Shown: positions 25,160-34,237, counted from the stretch's first letter. The stretch is DNA of 64,000 nucleotides from Neorhizobium alkalisoli (GCF_007829835.1 NZ_VIWP01000006.1:310001-374000); one strand, 5' to 3'. Program-made: numbers and translations. The notes: a model not told the origin generated them from the sequence alone.

Positions 25160-25543
25160 ATGGCCCGAATCCTGATCACCGAAGACGAAGACACGCTGCG
25201 CATGTTCGTTGCCCGCGCGCTTCGGATGGATGGCCACGAGACCCATGAAGCCGGCGATGGCGCCGATGGGCTGGAAAAGCTGATCGACGACGTTCAGCCC
25301 TTCGACCTTCTGCTTTCCGATATCCGCATGCCGGTCATGGACGGGATCGAGCTCGTGCATGAGGCCTCTGCCCTGTTTCCCGACATGAAGATCCTGCTGA
25401 TGACCGGTTATGCCGAACAGCGGGAACGCGCCGACGACCTGTCGGGCAAGATCATCGACGTCGTCCAGAAGCCGTTTGCGCTGCCGGAGATCCGCAAGGC
25501 GGTTGCCCGCGCGCTTGCGACGCAGACGCCCCGCGCCGCCTGA
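25160..25543 (+). CDS. cpdR: Response regulator CpdR
   Basis: A 127-residue stand-alone receiver domain. CpdR is phosphorylated through the CckA-ChpT relay and, when unphosphorylated, directs ClpXP to degrade cell-cycle proteins such as CtrA regulators; in rhizobia it is important for the cell cycle and bacteroid development. Acidic pocket residues EDED near 8-11, the phospho-acceptor Asp54 in LLSDIRMP, Thr in LLMTGYAEQ and Lys in VVQKPFALPE are all present. ATG 25160 (MARILITEDED) is preferred over 25151, where the GGAG would be only two bases away. A strong terminator follows. Confidence 0.94.
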   Translation: MARILITEDEDTLRMFVARALRMDGHETHEAGDGADGLEKLIDDVQPFDLLLSDIRMPVMDGIELVHEASALFPDMKILLMTGYAEQRERADDLSGKIIDVVQKPFALPEIRKAVARALATQTPRAA

Positions 25544-25562
25544 TTCGATTTCGTCCTTAAAG

Positions 25563-25601
25563 AAAAACCGGCGAGAGCGCTGCCCGCTCCCGCCGGTTTT
25601 C
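25563..25601. terminator. Bidirectional terminator between cpdR and the TIGR02302 gene
   Basis: Perfect 10-bp arms AAAACCGGCG (25564-25573) and CGCCGGTTTT (25591-25600), extended inside by GAGCG/CGCTC, with flanking A and T runs. It lies between the cpdR stop at 25543 and the end of the convergent gene at 25616, and is symmetrical enough to stop both. Confidence 0.85.
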
Positions 25602-25615
25602 TATTTTCAAAGATC

Positions 25616-28387
25616 TCAGCGGATCTCCAGAAGCCGTTCCAGATATTGCCGTTCGGCATCGCCCGACAGCGTATTGCCGAGCTTTTCGCGGATCGTGTCG
25701 AGGATTTCGCGGGCGCGCTGGACGTCGATTTCATCCGGCACCTTCACCTGATCGCCGAAGTCCGGGCCTGAGGTCGAACGCGGACGGCCGAGCGGGTCGC
25801 GGCCATTCTGGCCACCTTGCGCCATGCCTTCACCTTCGCCCTGCTGCTGGCCCTGGCCGGGCTGTCCCTGACCCTGCTGGCCCTGCATGGCCTGCATCAT
25901 CTGCTGCATCATGTTCTGGGCGCCCTGGCGCAGCGCGTTCAGCGCATTGCCCTGGCCTTCGACGGCCTGTTCGCCCTGACCCTGGCCGAGCGCCTTGCCG
26001 GCATTGCCCATTTCACGCTGTGCCTGGCCAAAACCTTCGCCGGGCTGCATACCGAGGCCTTTCAGACCCTTCTGCAGCTCTTCCAGCTTCTTGCCGAGGC
26101 CTTCCTGCTGGGCGCGCAGGTTCTTCAGCGCTTCACGTAGCTGCTGGGCGGTCATCTGGTCGGTGTTCTGCTGACCTTGCTGGCCCTGTTGCCCCTGCTG
26201 GCCGTTCTGGCCCTGCTGTTGCTGCTGACCCTGTTGGCCCTGCTGGTTCTGGCCTTGCTGCTGCTGGCCCTGCTGTGGATCCTGGCCGTCCGGATCGCCG
26301 CGCTGCATGCGGTCGCGCAGCGCCTGATCGAACTTGAAGGTCTGGTCCATCAGCTTCTGCTGTTCCTGCATGATCTCGCCGAGCTTGTCGATCTGCTGGC
26401 GCATCTGGCTGTTTTGCTGCTGCTGGCCCTGCTGGCCGCGCTGCGGGCGACCGGCCTGCAGATTGTTCATCATCCGCTGCATCTGCTGCAGCATCTGCTG
26501 GGCAGCATCGCGATTGCCGGAGCGGGCCAGATTTTCGATCTGGTCCATCATGTTCTGCAGGTCGCGCTGACGAATGACGTTCTGCGCCTGCATGTTGTTC
26601 TGGGCCTGCGGCGCGTTCTGCATGCGCTGGGCAAGCTCGTTCATGAACTGCTGCATCGCCTCGCGCAGTTCCTTCATCAGGCGGGCGACCTCCTGATCGT
26701 TGGCGCCGTTCTGCAGCGCTTCGGATAGATTGCGCTGGGCATCGCGCAGGCGCTTTTCGGCCTGGGAAAGATCGCCATCCTCGATGCCAAGAGCGATTTC
26801 CCAAAGATATTCGGCCGTGTCCTTGTACTGCTCGTCGGTGCGGGCGAGCTTCATGCGCTCGCGGGCAGAGCGGATCAGCAGGAATTGGCTGAGATTGGGA
26901 ATGGTCTCGTCCGGGCGGATGGCGAGCGCGTCGTTGAGCTCGATGGCACGCGGCATTTTTCGCGTGTCGAGCGCAAACACCTGGCGCTGTTCGGCGACGG
27001 CGGCTGCCAGCGGTTCGGAGAAGCCGCGGGCAGGCAGGATCATCTCATGGGTCGGGCTGCGGCCTGTCTGGCCGGCGCCATCCTTGGCAACAAGCGTGAT
27101 CTTCACGCGTTTGCCGGCAAGCGGATGTTCGGTGAGGTTGCGGCTGGTCAGTCCCTTGAACTCGCGGCCGTTCTGGCGCGGCATGTCCAGCCGGTATTCC
27201 GGCAGTGGGTAAAGCGGCTTGGCATCCGGATCCTGCGGCTCTGCGGGTTCGATCAGCGCATGCGCTTCGACGATCCCGTAATCATCCTTGCCCTTGAAGC
27301 CGATTTCCAGCGCGCCGTTGACGGCACGTTTCGGCTGACCTTCGAAGGAGATTTCCGGCGGCCGGTCAGGAATGACGTCGAAGGCCCAGGTCTGGCCGTT
27401 GGCCGTCAATTCGCCGCTTTCGGCAACGTTGAAGGCGTAGGTGCGCGGCGGCACGGTCTGGCTTGCAGCTGTCTGGGTCGCGGGTGCCGGCGGTGGGGGC
27501 GCTCCTGCAGGCTGGCCGGCTTTCTCCTGTTTCGCTGCATCCGCGGCCTTGCGGGCTTCCTCGGTCATCAGCGTCACCGGCTGGCCGCCTGCCTTGGGCG
27601 TGAAGACAACTGCCTCGCCGCCTTCACCGCCGGTCACGCGGACGGTCAGGCCGGAATTCTGCGGTACGGATGCGCTCTTCATTCCGGTCTGTGTCGACCC
27701 AGCGGGAGCCGCTGCCGGCATATCGCGGCCGGTCAGGAAGATCGGCGCACGGCCAGTATAGGGGGGGGGCGTCAGCCAGGCGTCGATGCGCAGGTCGGGA
27801 TTGATGCTGGGGGCCGGCGGTGCGGCGCGGAATGCATCTGCGGGAGAACCGCCTCCATTCGAAAAGGAATAACCGAGTGCGACGGCAAAGATCAAAGCCG
27901 GCAGGGCGCGCAATCCGAAGCGGTCATAACCGGCAATATCCGGGCGCGGCAGGCCGGCATCGAGCGAGGCGATACGCTCGGCCATGCGGATCTGGTGTTC
28001 CTTCCAGAGCGCGCGGGAGAAGGGCGTCTCGAATGCCGGCTGGTCTTCCTGCACGGCAACGGGCTGGTGTTCGAGATTGTTGCGTTCTTCGAGAAGGCGG
28101 TCAGCCTCACCCGGCGCGGGCCAGCGCAAGCGTCCCAAGGGCAGGAGGGACGCAATGAGGCCAATTGCGAGCACGCCGAGCAAGGTCCAGCGGAGCCATT
28201 CGGGCGCGATGCGAAAAATGCCGAACCAGGAGGCCGCGAAAAACAGTGCAACCACGCTGAGCGGCGCTGCAAGGCGTGGCAAAACCCGTTCCAGAAACAG
28301 CACGATCCGGGCAAGGCTGCGGTTCAACACGACACGGCGTGCAAGCAAGGGATGCGTCTCGAAGGCACCTTTGCGGGAAAAGCTCAT
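25616..28387 (-). CDS. TIGR02302 (DUF4175) family membrane protein
   Basis: A 923-residue protein matching the alphaproteobacterial TIGR02302 family of unknown function. Two or three transmembrane segments lie near the N-terminus (about 40-56, 65-85, 165-180), followed by a periplasmic body with Pro-rich and Ig-like parts (DAWLTPPPYTGRAPIF; YAFNVAESGELTANGQTW), a helical region (450-600) and a low-complexity Gln/Gly-rich stretch at about 660-880 built of QGQQ-type units. A run of nine C bases on the coding strand (27761-27769) encodes Pro-Pro-Pro and keeps the frame open. Lies downstream of lysA on the same strand. Function unknown; possible envelope role. Confidence 0.85.
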   Translation of the reverse strand: MSFSRKGAFETHPLLARRVVLNRSLARIVLFLERVLPRLAAPLSVVALFFAASWFGIFRIAPEWLRWTLLGVLAIGLIASLLPLGRLRWPAPGEADRLLEERNNLEHQPVAVQEDQPAFETPFSRALWKEHQIRMAERIASLDAGLPRPDIAGYDRFGLRALPALIFAVALGYSFSNGGGSPADAFRAAPPAPSINPDLRIDAWLTPPPYTGRAPIFLTGRDMPAAAPAGSTQTGMKSASVPQNSGLTVRVTGGEGGEAVVFTPKAGGQPVTLMTEEARKAADAAKQEKAGQPAGAPPPPAPATQTAASQTVPPRTYAFNVAESGELTANGQTWAFDVIPDRPPEISFEGQPKRAVNGALEIGFKGKDDYGIVEAHALIEPAEPQDPDAKPLYPLPEYRLDMPRQNGREFKGLTSRNLTEHPLAGKRVKITLVAKDGAGQTGRSPTHEMILPARGFSEPLAAAVAEQRQVFALDTRKMPRAIELNDALAIRPDETIPNLSQFLLIRSARERMKLARTDEQYKDTAEYLWEIALGIEDGDLSQAEKRLRDAQRNLSEALQNGANDQEVARLMKELREAMQQFMNELAQRMQNAPQAQNNMQAQNVIRQRDLQNMMDQIENLARSGNRDAAQQMLQQMQRMMNNLQAGRPQRGQQGQQQQNSQMRQQIDKLGEIMQEQQKLMDQTFKFDQALRDRMQRGDPDGQDPQQGQQQQGQNQQGQQGQQQQQGQNGQQGQQGQQGQQNTDQMTAQQLREALKNLRAQQEGLGKKLEELQKGLKGLGMQPGEGFGQAQREMGNAGKALGQGQGEQAVEGQGNALNALRQGAQNMMQQMMQAMQGQQGQGQPGQGQQQGEGEGMAQGGQNGRDPLGRPRSTSGPDFGDQVKVPDEIDVQRAREILDTIREKLGNTLSGDAERQYLERLLEIR

Positions 28388-28521
28388 GCGGTCCGTCTCC
28401 GGTGATGGCGGCGCAAATCGAACTTTGAGGATAGCAGTCTTTGTGGCGAAGACGAGGGCGACGGCCTTGTCGCCCCCATATTTTGCCAGAATTCCGCGAA
28501 AAGTGAACGGTGGTTGACCGC

Positions 28522-29790
28522 TCAGCCGAGCCAGGCCGGGACGGAATCGAGGCCGATCAGCTCTTCATAGGTGCCGCGCGGGCGGATCACATGGAATTCC
28601 GAACCCTTGGCCAGCACTTCCGGCACGAGCAGGCGGGAGTTGTAGGTTCCGGCCTGAACGGCGCCGTAAGCGCCGGCCGAACCGACGGCGATCAGGTCGC
28701 CGGGCTTCGGTTCCGCCATCTCGCGATCGAGTGCCAGATAGTCGCCCGTCTCGCAGACGGGGCCGACGACATCGCCCTTGATGCGCGGCGCATCGGCAGA
28801 GGGCATGACGACCGGCTGGATCGAATGGTAGGCTTCATAGAGTGTCGGGCGGATGAGGTCGTTCATCGCACCGTCGACGATGACGAAGGCCTTTTCGCCG
28901 CCGTCCTTCACATAGATCACCTCGGTCACCAGCATGCCGGCATTGCCGACGATGAGGCGGCCCGGCTCCATGACGATCCGGCAATTCAGCGTGCGCAGCT
29001 GGCGCTTTACCGTCTCGGCGTAATTGTCGGGCGAGGGCGGCGGGTTGTTGTCGTTGCGATAGGGAATACCGAGACCACCGCCGACATCGACATGGGAGAT
29101 CGCATGGCCATCGCCAAGCAGGGTCTCGACCAGTTCGCGCAGCAGGCGGAAGGCGTCCTCGAAAGGCTGCAGCTCGGTGATCTGGCTGCCGATATGCATG
29201 TCGATGCCGGTGACTTCGATGCCGGCAAGCGTCGCCGCATGGGCATAGACCGCACGCGCCTTTTGATAGGCGATGCCGAACTTGTTTTCCTTCTTGCCGG
29301 TCGAGATCTTCGCATGGGTGCCGGCATCGACATCCGGGTTGATGCGGAAGGAGACGTGGGCCTTCTTGCCCGCCTTTATGGCGCGCAGGTTCAGGACTTC
29401 CAGTTCCGGCTCGGATTCGATGTTGAAGCAGTAGATGCCGGCTTCCAGCGCCAGATCCATCTCGGCCACCGTCTTGCCGACGCCGGAAAACACGACGCGG
29501 CTTGCCGGAATGCCGGCGGCCAGCGCGCGGCGCAATTCGCCGCCGGAGACCACGTCGGCACCGGCGCCAAGCTTTGCTAGCGTCTTCAGCACAGCCTGGT
29601 TGGAATTGGCCTTCATCGCATAACAGACCATAGCATCGACATCCGAAAATGCCTGCGCGAACACCTTGTAATGGCGCTCCAGCGTTGCGGTCGAGTAGAC
29701 GTAGAAGGGCGTGCCGACCGTCTTGGCGATATCGGTGATTGCAACGTTTTCGGCGTGCAGCACGCCGTCGATATATTGGAAATGGTTCAC
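28522..29790 (-). CDS. lysA: Diaminopimelate decarboxylase
   Basis: A 422-residue PLP enzyme that makes L-lysine from meso-diaminopimelate, the last step of the pathway. The Schiff-base Lys60 is in CYAMKANSN; other motifs are the Gly-rich HVDVGGGLGIPY, EPGRLIVGNAG and GPVCETGD near the active site, and YNSRLLVPEVL at the C-terminus. The frame is open upstream to 30033, but the conserved N-terminus (NHFQYIDGVLHAEN) begins at GTG 29790, so translation starts with GTG. The lptM gene ends 32 bp upstream, a pairing seen in many proteobacteria. Confidence 0.96.
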   Translation of the reverse strand: MNHFQYIDGVLHAENVAITDIAKTVGTPFYVYSTATLERHYKVFAQAFSDVDAMVCYAMKANSNQAVLKTLAKLGAGADVVSGGELRRALAAGIPASRVVFSGVGKTVAEMDLALEAGIYCFNIESEPELEVLNLRAIKAGKKAHVSFRINPDVDAGTHAKISTGKKENKFGIAYQKARAVYAHAATLAGIEVTGIDMHIGSQITELQPFEDAFRLLRELVETLLGDGHAISHVDVGGGLGIPYRNDNNPPPSPDNYAETVKRQLRTLNCRIVMEPGRLIVGNAGMLVTEVIYVKDGGEKAFVIVDGAMNDLIRPTLYEAYHSIQPVVMPSADAPRIKGDVVGPVCETGDYLALDREMAEPKPGDLIAVGSAGAYGAVQAGTYNSRLLVPEVLAKGSEFHVIRPRGTYEELIGLDSVPAWLG

Positions 29791-29822
29791 GGCTGTGCCT
29801 GGAAACTGGGATATGTCGGGAA

Positions 29823-30029
29823 TTACAGGAGCGGGTCGAGCAGGAACGGCTTTTCCGGAACCGGATCGGCCTTGCGCGTGCCGGGATTGCCGGGCTTGCG
29901 GATGTTCTGCTGTTCCAGCGGCGTGCTCGGCTTGTCGAGGTCGCCCTTTCGGCCGCAGCTGGTGACGACAGCGCCGGCAACAACCATCAGCAAGGTCACG
30001 CGGGCGATTTTCAGCAAGGATTTCGACAT
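29823..30029 (-). CDS. lptM: LptM/YifL-like small lipoprotein
   Basis: A 68-residue lipoprotein: signal MSKSLLKIARVTLLMVVAGA, lipobox VTSC with the lipidated Cys25, then CGRKGDLDKP, the diagnostic start of mature LptM-type proteins. LptM helps oxidative maturation of the LPS translocon LptD at the outer membrane in E. coli; the role in rhizobia is inferred. The Pro-rich tail ends near the lysA start, and lptM upstream of lysA is a conserved arrangement. About 107 bp separate it from argH, including an 8-bp inverted repeat (TGCGGAAC/GTTCCGCA, 30050-30078) of unknown role. Confidence 0.85.
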   Translation of the reverse strand: MSKSLLKIARVTLLMVVAGAVVTSCGRKGDLDKPSTPLEQQNIRKPGNPGTRKADPVPEKPFLLDPLL

Positions 30030-30136
30030 TCACTTTTCTCCGGCACGGCTGCGGAACCTGTCATAGCGAAGTTCCGCACGCTTGTGCAGTATCATTCATG
30101 CTTCGTTGGGGCGTGATCGCGATGAGTTGCACGCCC

Positions 30137-31540
30137 TTAGTTGCGGGCGCGCCACCATGCGATCTGCTTGCGCACCTCTGCCGGTGCCGTTCCGCCGAAA
30201 CTGGTGCGGCTGGCAACCGAGGCATCGACCGAAAGAACGTCAAACACCTTGTCGGTGATGGCGGGGTTGATCGCCTGCAGGTCTTCCAGCGAAAGTTCGG
30301 AGAGATCGCAGCCCTTGCTTTCCGCCAACGCCACGACGCGGCCAGTGACGTGATGCGCATCACGGAACGGCAAACCGACGGAGCGGACCAGCCAGTCGGC
30401 AAGATCGGTCGCCGTCGAGAAACCGGCGCCGGCAGCCTGACGCATCTTGTCGGTGCGGATCGTCATGTCGCGCATCATGCCGGTCATCGCGGCGATCGCC
30501 AGTTCCAGGTTCTCGGCGCTGTCGAAAACCTGTTCCTTGTCTTCCTGCATGTCCTTGGAATAGGCGAGCGGCAGGCCCTTCATGACGGTCAAGAGTGCCA
30601 CCAGCGAGCCGTTGATACGGCCGGTCTTGGCGCGCACCAGTTCGGCGGCATCCGGGTTCTTCTTCTGCGGCATGATCGACGAGCCGGTCGAGAATGCGTC
30701 GGACAGGCGCACGAAGCCGAATTGCGGCGTCGACCAGATGACGATCTCTTCGGCAAGGCGCGACAGGTGCACGGCGCAGATCGCCGCGACCGAGAGGAAT
30801 TCCAGCGCGAAATCGCGGTCGGAGACAGTGTCGATCGAATTGCGGGTCGGCTCGCGGAAACCGAGCGCCTTTGCCGTCATGTGGCGGTCGATCGGGTAGG
30901 GCGTGCCGGCCAGCGCTGCGGCGCCGATCGGGCTTTCGTCGAGATGGTCGATCGCATGGCGCACGCGGGCGCGGTCACGGCCGAACATTTCGACATAGGC
31001 CATGCAGTGATGGCCGAAGGTGACCGGCTGGGCGGTCTGCAGATGGGTGAAACCGGGCATGACGGTGTCGGCATGCTCTTCCGCGCGGTCGAGGAAGGCG
31101 GCGATCAGGTCGGTCAGCATGCGCTCGGTTTTGGCAAGCTCTTCCTTGACCCAGAGGCGGAAATCGAGTGCCACCTGGTCGTTGCGCGAGCGGGCGGTGT
31201 GCAGGCGTCCGGCGGCGGGGCCGATCAGGGTCGCCAGCCGCGCCTCGATGTTCATGTGGATGTCCTCGAGCTTGCGCGAGAACTCGAACTTGCCGGCTTC
31301 GATCTCTGACAGGATCGTGTTCAGACCCTCGACAATCTTCTCTTTATCTTCGCCCGAAATAATGCCCTTTTCGGCCAGCATTGTCGCATGGGCGATCGAG
31401 CCGCGGATATCCTGGGCGTAGAGCTTCTTGTCGAAACCGATCGAGGCATTTATCTCCTCCATGATCGCGTCCGGCCCGGAAGCGAAGCGCCCGCCCCACA
31501 TCTGGTTGGAAGATGTCGCGTCCTTCGTGCTTTCGGCCAT
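30137..31540 (-). CDS. argH: Argininosuccinate lyase
   Basis: A 467-residue lyase that splits argininosuccinate into arginine and fumarate. The N-terminus SSNQMWGGRFASGPDAIMEE, the helical DIHMNIEARL, TARSRNDQVALDFRLW and the fumarase/lyase signature GSSIMPQKKNPD are intact, with the catalytic Ser within that loop. The frame continues upstream to 31768 but the ATG at 31540 gives the normal start; the extension overlaps the divergent tlpA gene and is discarded. The 24-bp gap to tlpA means the two promoters must lie inside the neighbouring reading frames or overlap. Confidence 0.96.
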   Translation of the reverse strand: MAESTKDATSSNQMWGGRFASGPDAIMEEINASIGFDKKLYAQDIRGSIAHATMLAEKGIISGEDKEKIVEGLNTILSEIEAGKFEFSRKLEDIHMNIEARLATLIGPAAGRLHTARSRNDQVALDFRLWVKEELAKTERMLTDLIAAFLDRAEEHADTVMPGFTHLQTAQPVTFGHHCMAYVEMFGRDRARVRHAIDHLDESPIGAAALAGTPYPIDRHMTAKALGFREPTRNSIDTVSDRDFALEFLSVAAICAVHLSRLAEEIVIWSTPQFGFVRLSDAFSTGSSIMPQKKNPDAAELVRAKTGRINGSLVALLTVMKGLPLAYSKDMQEDKEQVFDSAENLELAIAAMTGMMRDMTIRTDKMRQAAGAGFSTATDLADWLVRSVGLPFRDAHHVTGRVVALAESKGCDLSELSLEDLQAINPAITDKVFDVLSVDASVASRTSFGGTAPAEVRKQIAWWRARN

Positions 31541-31564
31541 GCGTCTGATACCCTGGAGTGACTG

Positions 31565-32245
31565 ATGACGACCAAGAGACCTTTCGGCCTTCCGTCCGCC
31601 AAGTTGATCGTGATTGCCGCCGTTGCAGGAATTCTTGCTGGCGCCGTGGCGGTATACGTGAGGAATGTAGGGTCTGGCAATGGTGCGGATGGTGGCGTTG
31701 CCGGCCTCTTTTCCAGCTCTTCCGGTGCCTGCGAGGGCGCTGTCGAGACGGCGAAGTCGGTTTCGCAATTCTCAAAGGGCCAGGTTGCAGCGATGGTGGC
31801 CGCCCAACCGCCGCGGCCGATCAGTCTCGTCTTCAAGGGTGCTGACGGCAAGGAGCTGAAGACCGCCGATTTTGCCGGCAAGACGGTGCTTCTCAATCTC
31901 TGGGCCACGTGGTGCGTCCCCTGCCGCGAGGAAATGCCGGCGCTGAACGCGCTGCAGAAGGAAGTTGGCGGCAAGGATTTCGAGGTCGTCGCCGTCAATA
32001 TCGATACCGGCAGCGACGACAAGCCGAGGAATTTTCTGACCGATTACAAGATCGACGATCTCGGCTTCTACCGCGACAGTTCGATGGGCGTGTTCAATGT
32101 TTTGAAGAAGGAAGGCCTTGCCTTCGGCCTGCCGGCGACTTTGATCCTTGACCGAAAAGGTTGCCTGATCTCGTCCATGAACGGCCCGGCTGCCTGGGAT
32201 AGCCCGGACGCCAAGGCGCTGGTCAAGGCGGCGATCGGCTTGTAA
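31565..32245 (+). CDS. tlpA: TlpA-type thiol:disulfide interchange protein
   Basis: A 226-residue membrane-anchored thioredoxin. One N-terminal transmembrane helix (about 13-32) leaves the thioredoxin domain (about 85-222) in the periplasm. The active site is WCVPC with Cys117 and Cys120 in NLWATWCVPCREEMP, and the cis-Pro is in AFGLPATLIL. In rhizobia TlpA reduces Cys pairs for cytochrome oxidase maturation (CoxII/ScoI). The extra Cys56 lies in the linker (SSGACEGA), as in Bradyrhizobium-type TlpA. Divergent from argH. Confidence 0.93.
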   Translation: MTTKRPFGLPSAKLIVIAAVAGILAGAVAVYVRNVGSGNGADGGVAGLFSSSSGACEGAVETAKSVSQFSKGQVAAMVAAQPPRPISLVFKGADGKELKTADFAGKTVLLNLWATWCVPCREEMPALNALQKEVGGKDFEVVAVNIDTGSDDKPRNFLTDYKIDDLGFYRDSSMGVFNVLKKEGLAFGLPATLILDRKGCLISSMNGPAAWDSPDAKALVKAAIGL

Positions 32246-32323
32246 AGACCGAACGGCTTTTATTGCAAAAGCAACCCTGAGTGGTTTCATGCTGCGCCGC
32301 GGCGGATTTTACAGTTGTGGTGC

Positions 32324-32343
32324 AACCGGCGCGGGCCGGTTTT
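32324..32343 (+). terminator. Candidate terminator after tlpA
   Basis: A 7-bp GC-rich stem AACCGGC (32324-32330) with GCCGGTT (32335-32341), loop GCGG, followed by a short T run (TTTT to 32343). Located 79 bp after the tlpA stop and before the TPR gene. The T run is short, so termination may be partial. Confidence 0.5.
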
Positions 32344-32374
32344 GATCAGCCCGGATTAAGCCCCGGCTCCGATA

Positions 32375-34237
32375 ATGCGGCCCTCTTTGAACTCTGCAGC
32401 ATCGGCCATCCATTTCATGACCAGCCCATTTCCGCGCGCCGCATCCGGTGTCTCTCCGCTCGTCCCCATTCTCGGCAAGGTCTCCGACCTGATGGGCGCA
32501 GGCGATCATGAGGGAGCGATGCGGCAGTTGCTGGCGGTCGCGGACCTTGTGCGCAAGGAGGCCGTGGCCTGCAACACGCTCGCCTTCCTTCTGCTGCAGG
32601 TCGATCGGCCGAAGGAGGCGGCCGGCTGGTTCGAGGCATCGCTGCTGCTGAAGCCGGGTGAATTCCGCACGATCATGGGCCTCGGCATGGCGCATGAAAA
32701 TTCCGGAGCCCATGGCTCGGCATTCAAGGCTTTCGAAAGCGCCATCTCCGTGAAGCCCGGGGATGCCGATGCATGGTATCGTCGCGGACTGGCGCTCTCC
32801 GAACTGGGCCGGGAGCAGGAGTCGCTTGAAAGCCTCGACAAGGCACTTTCGCTCGATCCCAATCACGCGCTCGCAGCTGCCAAGCGCAGCCATCTCCTCG
32901 AGGCGATGGGCGATCTTGCCGCGGCAATCGAGGCGGCGCTTGCGACCTGTCGCTCCTTGCCCGGGCAGGTGACGGCGTGGTCACGGCTCGGCGATCTGTT
33001 GCAGCAGTTCCGCAGCATTCCGCAGGCGATCTCCGCCTATGACATGGGGCTCCGGCTTGAGCCGCAGGATTTCCATTGCCTCTATAACAAGGCGGTGGCG
33101 CTGAAGGAGGGCAAGCAGAAGGAACAGGCACTCGCCTGCGCGCAGGACGCTTTGCGGCTGCGGCCGAATGATCGTGACGTGCTGATGCTGTGCGGCAATC
33201 TGGAGCTTTCGCTTGGCAACCGGCAGGCCGCGACGTTCTGCTTCACTGCTGTGGCCAATCAGGGCGCCGCCCGATCCTATCCGGCGCGGCAGCAACCGGC
33301 AAAATTCAGGGCGGTCATGCTGTTTTCGCCCTTTGGCGGCAATACGCCCTACGAGGACCTGATCAAGGACGGTGCCTTCGATACGGAGGTTTTCATCATC
33401 CTGCTCGGGTATCGTTATGACGCCGAGATGATCGACGCCCGGGCCGATGTCGTCGTCAACCTTGTTTCCGAAATGGATCTAGGCGAAGGCGAGGCCATTG
33501 TTTCAGAAGTGATGGCGCTGACGGATCGGCTGAAGAAGCCCGTGGTCAACGATCCGCACCGGATTGTCGGCACCGACCGGGAGACGATGGCGCAGCGGCT
33601 TGCCGGTATCGAAGGTCTGGTCATGCCGCGGACCCTGCGCACCGACCGTGCAGGCCTGCAGCAGCTTGTCGAGGCGGGCGGTATCGATGCGTTTCCCGTG
33701 ATCATCCGGCATGCCGGCACCCATGGCGGCGACATGATGGAACTGGTCGATAATTCACGTGCGCTTCTGCAGTTTGCTGACGAGGCCGGGGAGCACATGC
33801 TCTATCTCACCCGCTATGTCGATTACAGTTCGGCGGACGGCCACTTCCGCAAATATCGTTTCCTTTTTGTCGGCGACGAGATCCTGCCCTATCATCTGGC
33901 GATCGGTGATGGCTGGAAAGTGCATCATGCTTCTACCCGGATGGGTGAAGTGGAATGGATGCGCGAGGAAGAGGCGGCCTTCCTGAACGCGCCGGCTTCG
34001 GTCTTCGGTCCGAAGGCGATGGCGGCGCTCAATGCCATCCGCCGCGAAGTCGGGCTCGATTATTTTGGGATCGATTGCGGGCTCGATGCCGAAGGCAGGG
34101 TGGTGGTTTTCGAGGTCAATGCCTCGATGCTGATCCACCTGCATAACGAGGGTTTCGAATACAAAACCCCGCATGTGAACCGTATCCAGAAGGCGTTCGA
34201 GCGGATGCTGGAAAGCCGTGCCGGCAAGCGGACGTAA
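32375..34237 (+). CDS. TPR repeat / ATP-grasp fusion protein
   Basis: A 620-residue protein with two parts. Residues about 45-290 are tetratricopeptide repeats (for example DADAWYRRGLALSELGREQE and ALSLDPNHA). Residues about 310-612 look like an ATP-grasp ligase: a pre-ATP-grasp Rossmann-like part (FRAVMLFSPFGGNTPYEDL), the ATP lid region PVIIRHAGTHGGDMM (441-455), and the metal end DYFGIDCGLDAEGRVVVFEV then NASML with Asp567 and Glu580/Asn582 as likely Mg ligands. Such enzymes form carboxylate-amine bonds; the TPR part may bind a protein or peptide partner. No partner gene is adjacent. The start is uncertain: ATG 32375 or ATG 32417 (MTSPFPRAAS); neither has a strong ribosome site. Substrate unknown. 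Confidence 0.8.
   Translation: MRPSLNSAASAIHFMTSPFPRAASGVSPLVPILGKVSDLMGAGDHEGAMRQLLAVADLVRKEAVACNTLAFLLLQVDRPKEAAGWFEASLLLKPGEFRTIMGLGMAHENSGAHGSAFKAFESAISVKPGDADAWYRRGLALSELGREQESLESLDKALSLDPNHALAAAKRSHLLEAMGDLAAAIEAALATCRSLPGQVTAWSRLGDLLQQFRSIPQAISAYDMGLRLEPQDFHCLYNKAVALKEGKQKEQALACAQDALRLRPNDRDVLMLCGNLELSLGNRQAATFCFTAVANQGAARSYPARQQPAKFRAVMLFSPFGGNTPYEDLIKDGAFDTEVFIILLGYRYDAEMIDARADVVVNLVSEMDLGEGEAIVSEVMALTDRLKKPVVNDPHRIVGTDRETMAQRLAGIEGLVMPRTLRTDRAGLQQLVEAGGIDAFPVIIRHAGTHGGDMMELVDNSRALLQFADEAGEHMLYLTRYVDYSSADGHFRKYRFLFVGDEILPYHLAIGDGWKVHHASTRMGEVEWMREEEAAFLNAPASVFGPKAMAALNAIRREVGLDYFGIDCGLDAEGRVVVFEVNASMLIHLHNEGFEYKTPHVNRIQKAFERMLESRAGKRT

Noticed and set aside
26177..26728. A Leu-rich 'membrane protein' frame on the plus strand
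   Set aside because: It is the complement of the Gln/Gly-rich repeat of the TIGR02302 gene; CTG/CTC-rich by consequence.
30050..30078. The TGCGGAAC/GTTCCGCA inverted repeat as an argH terminator
   Set aside because: No T run on either strand and a 13-nt loop; left as an unexplained repeat.
31541..31768. An N-terminal extension of argH to 31768
   Set aside because: It lies inside the divergent tlpA gene and adds an Arg-rich sequence unlike argininosuccinate lyases; ATG 31540 gives the normal length.
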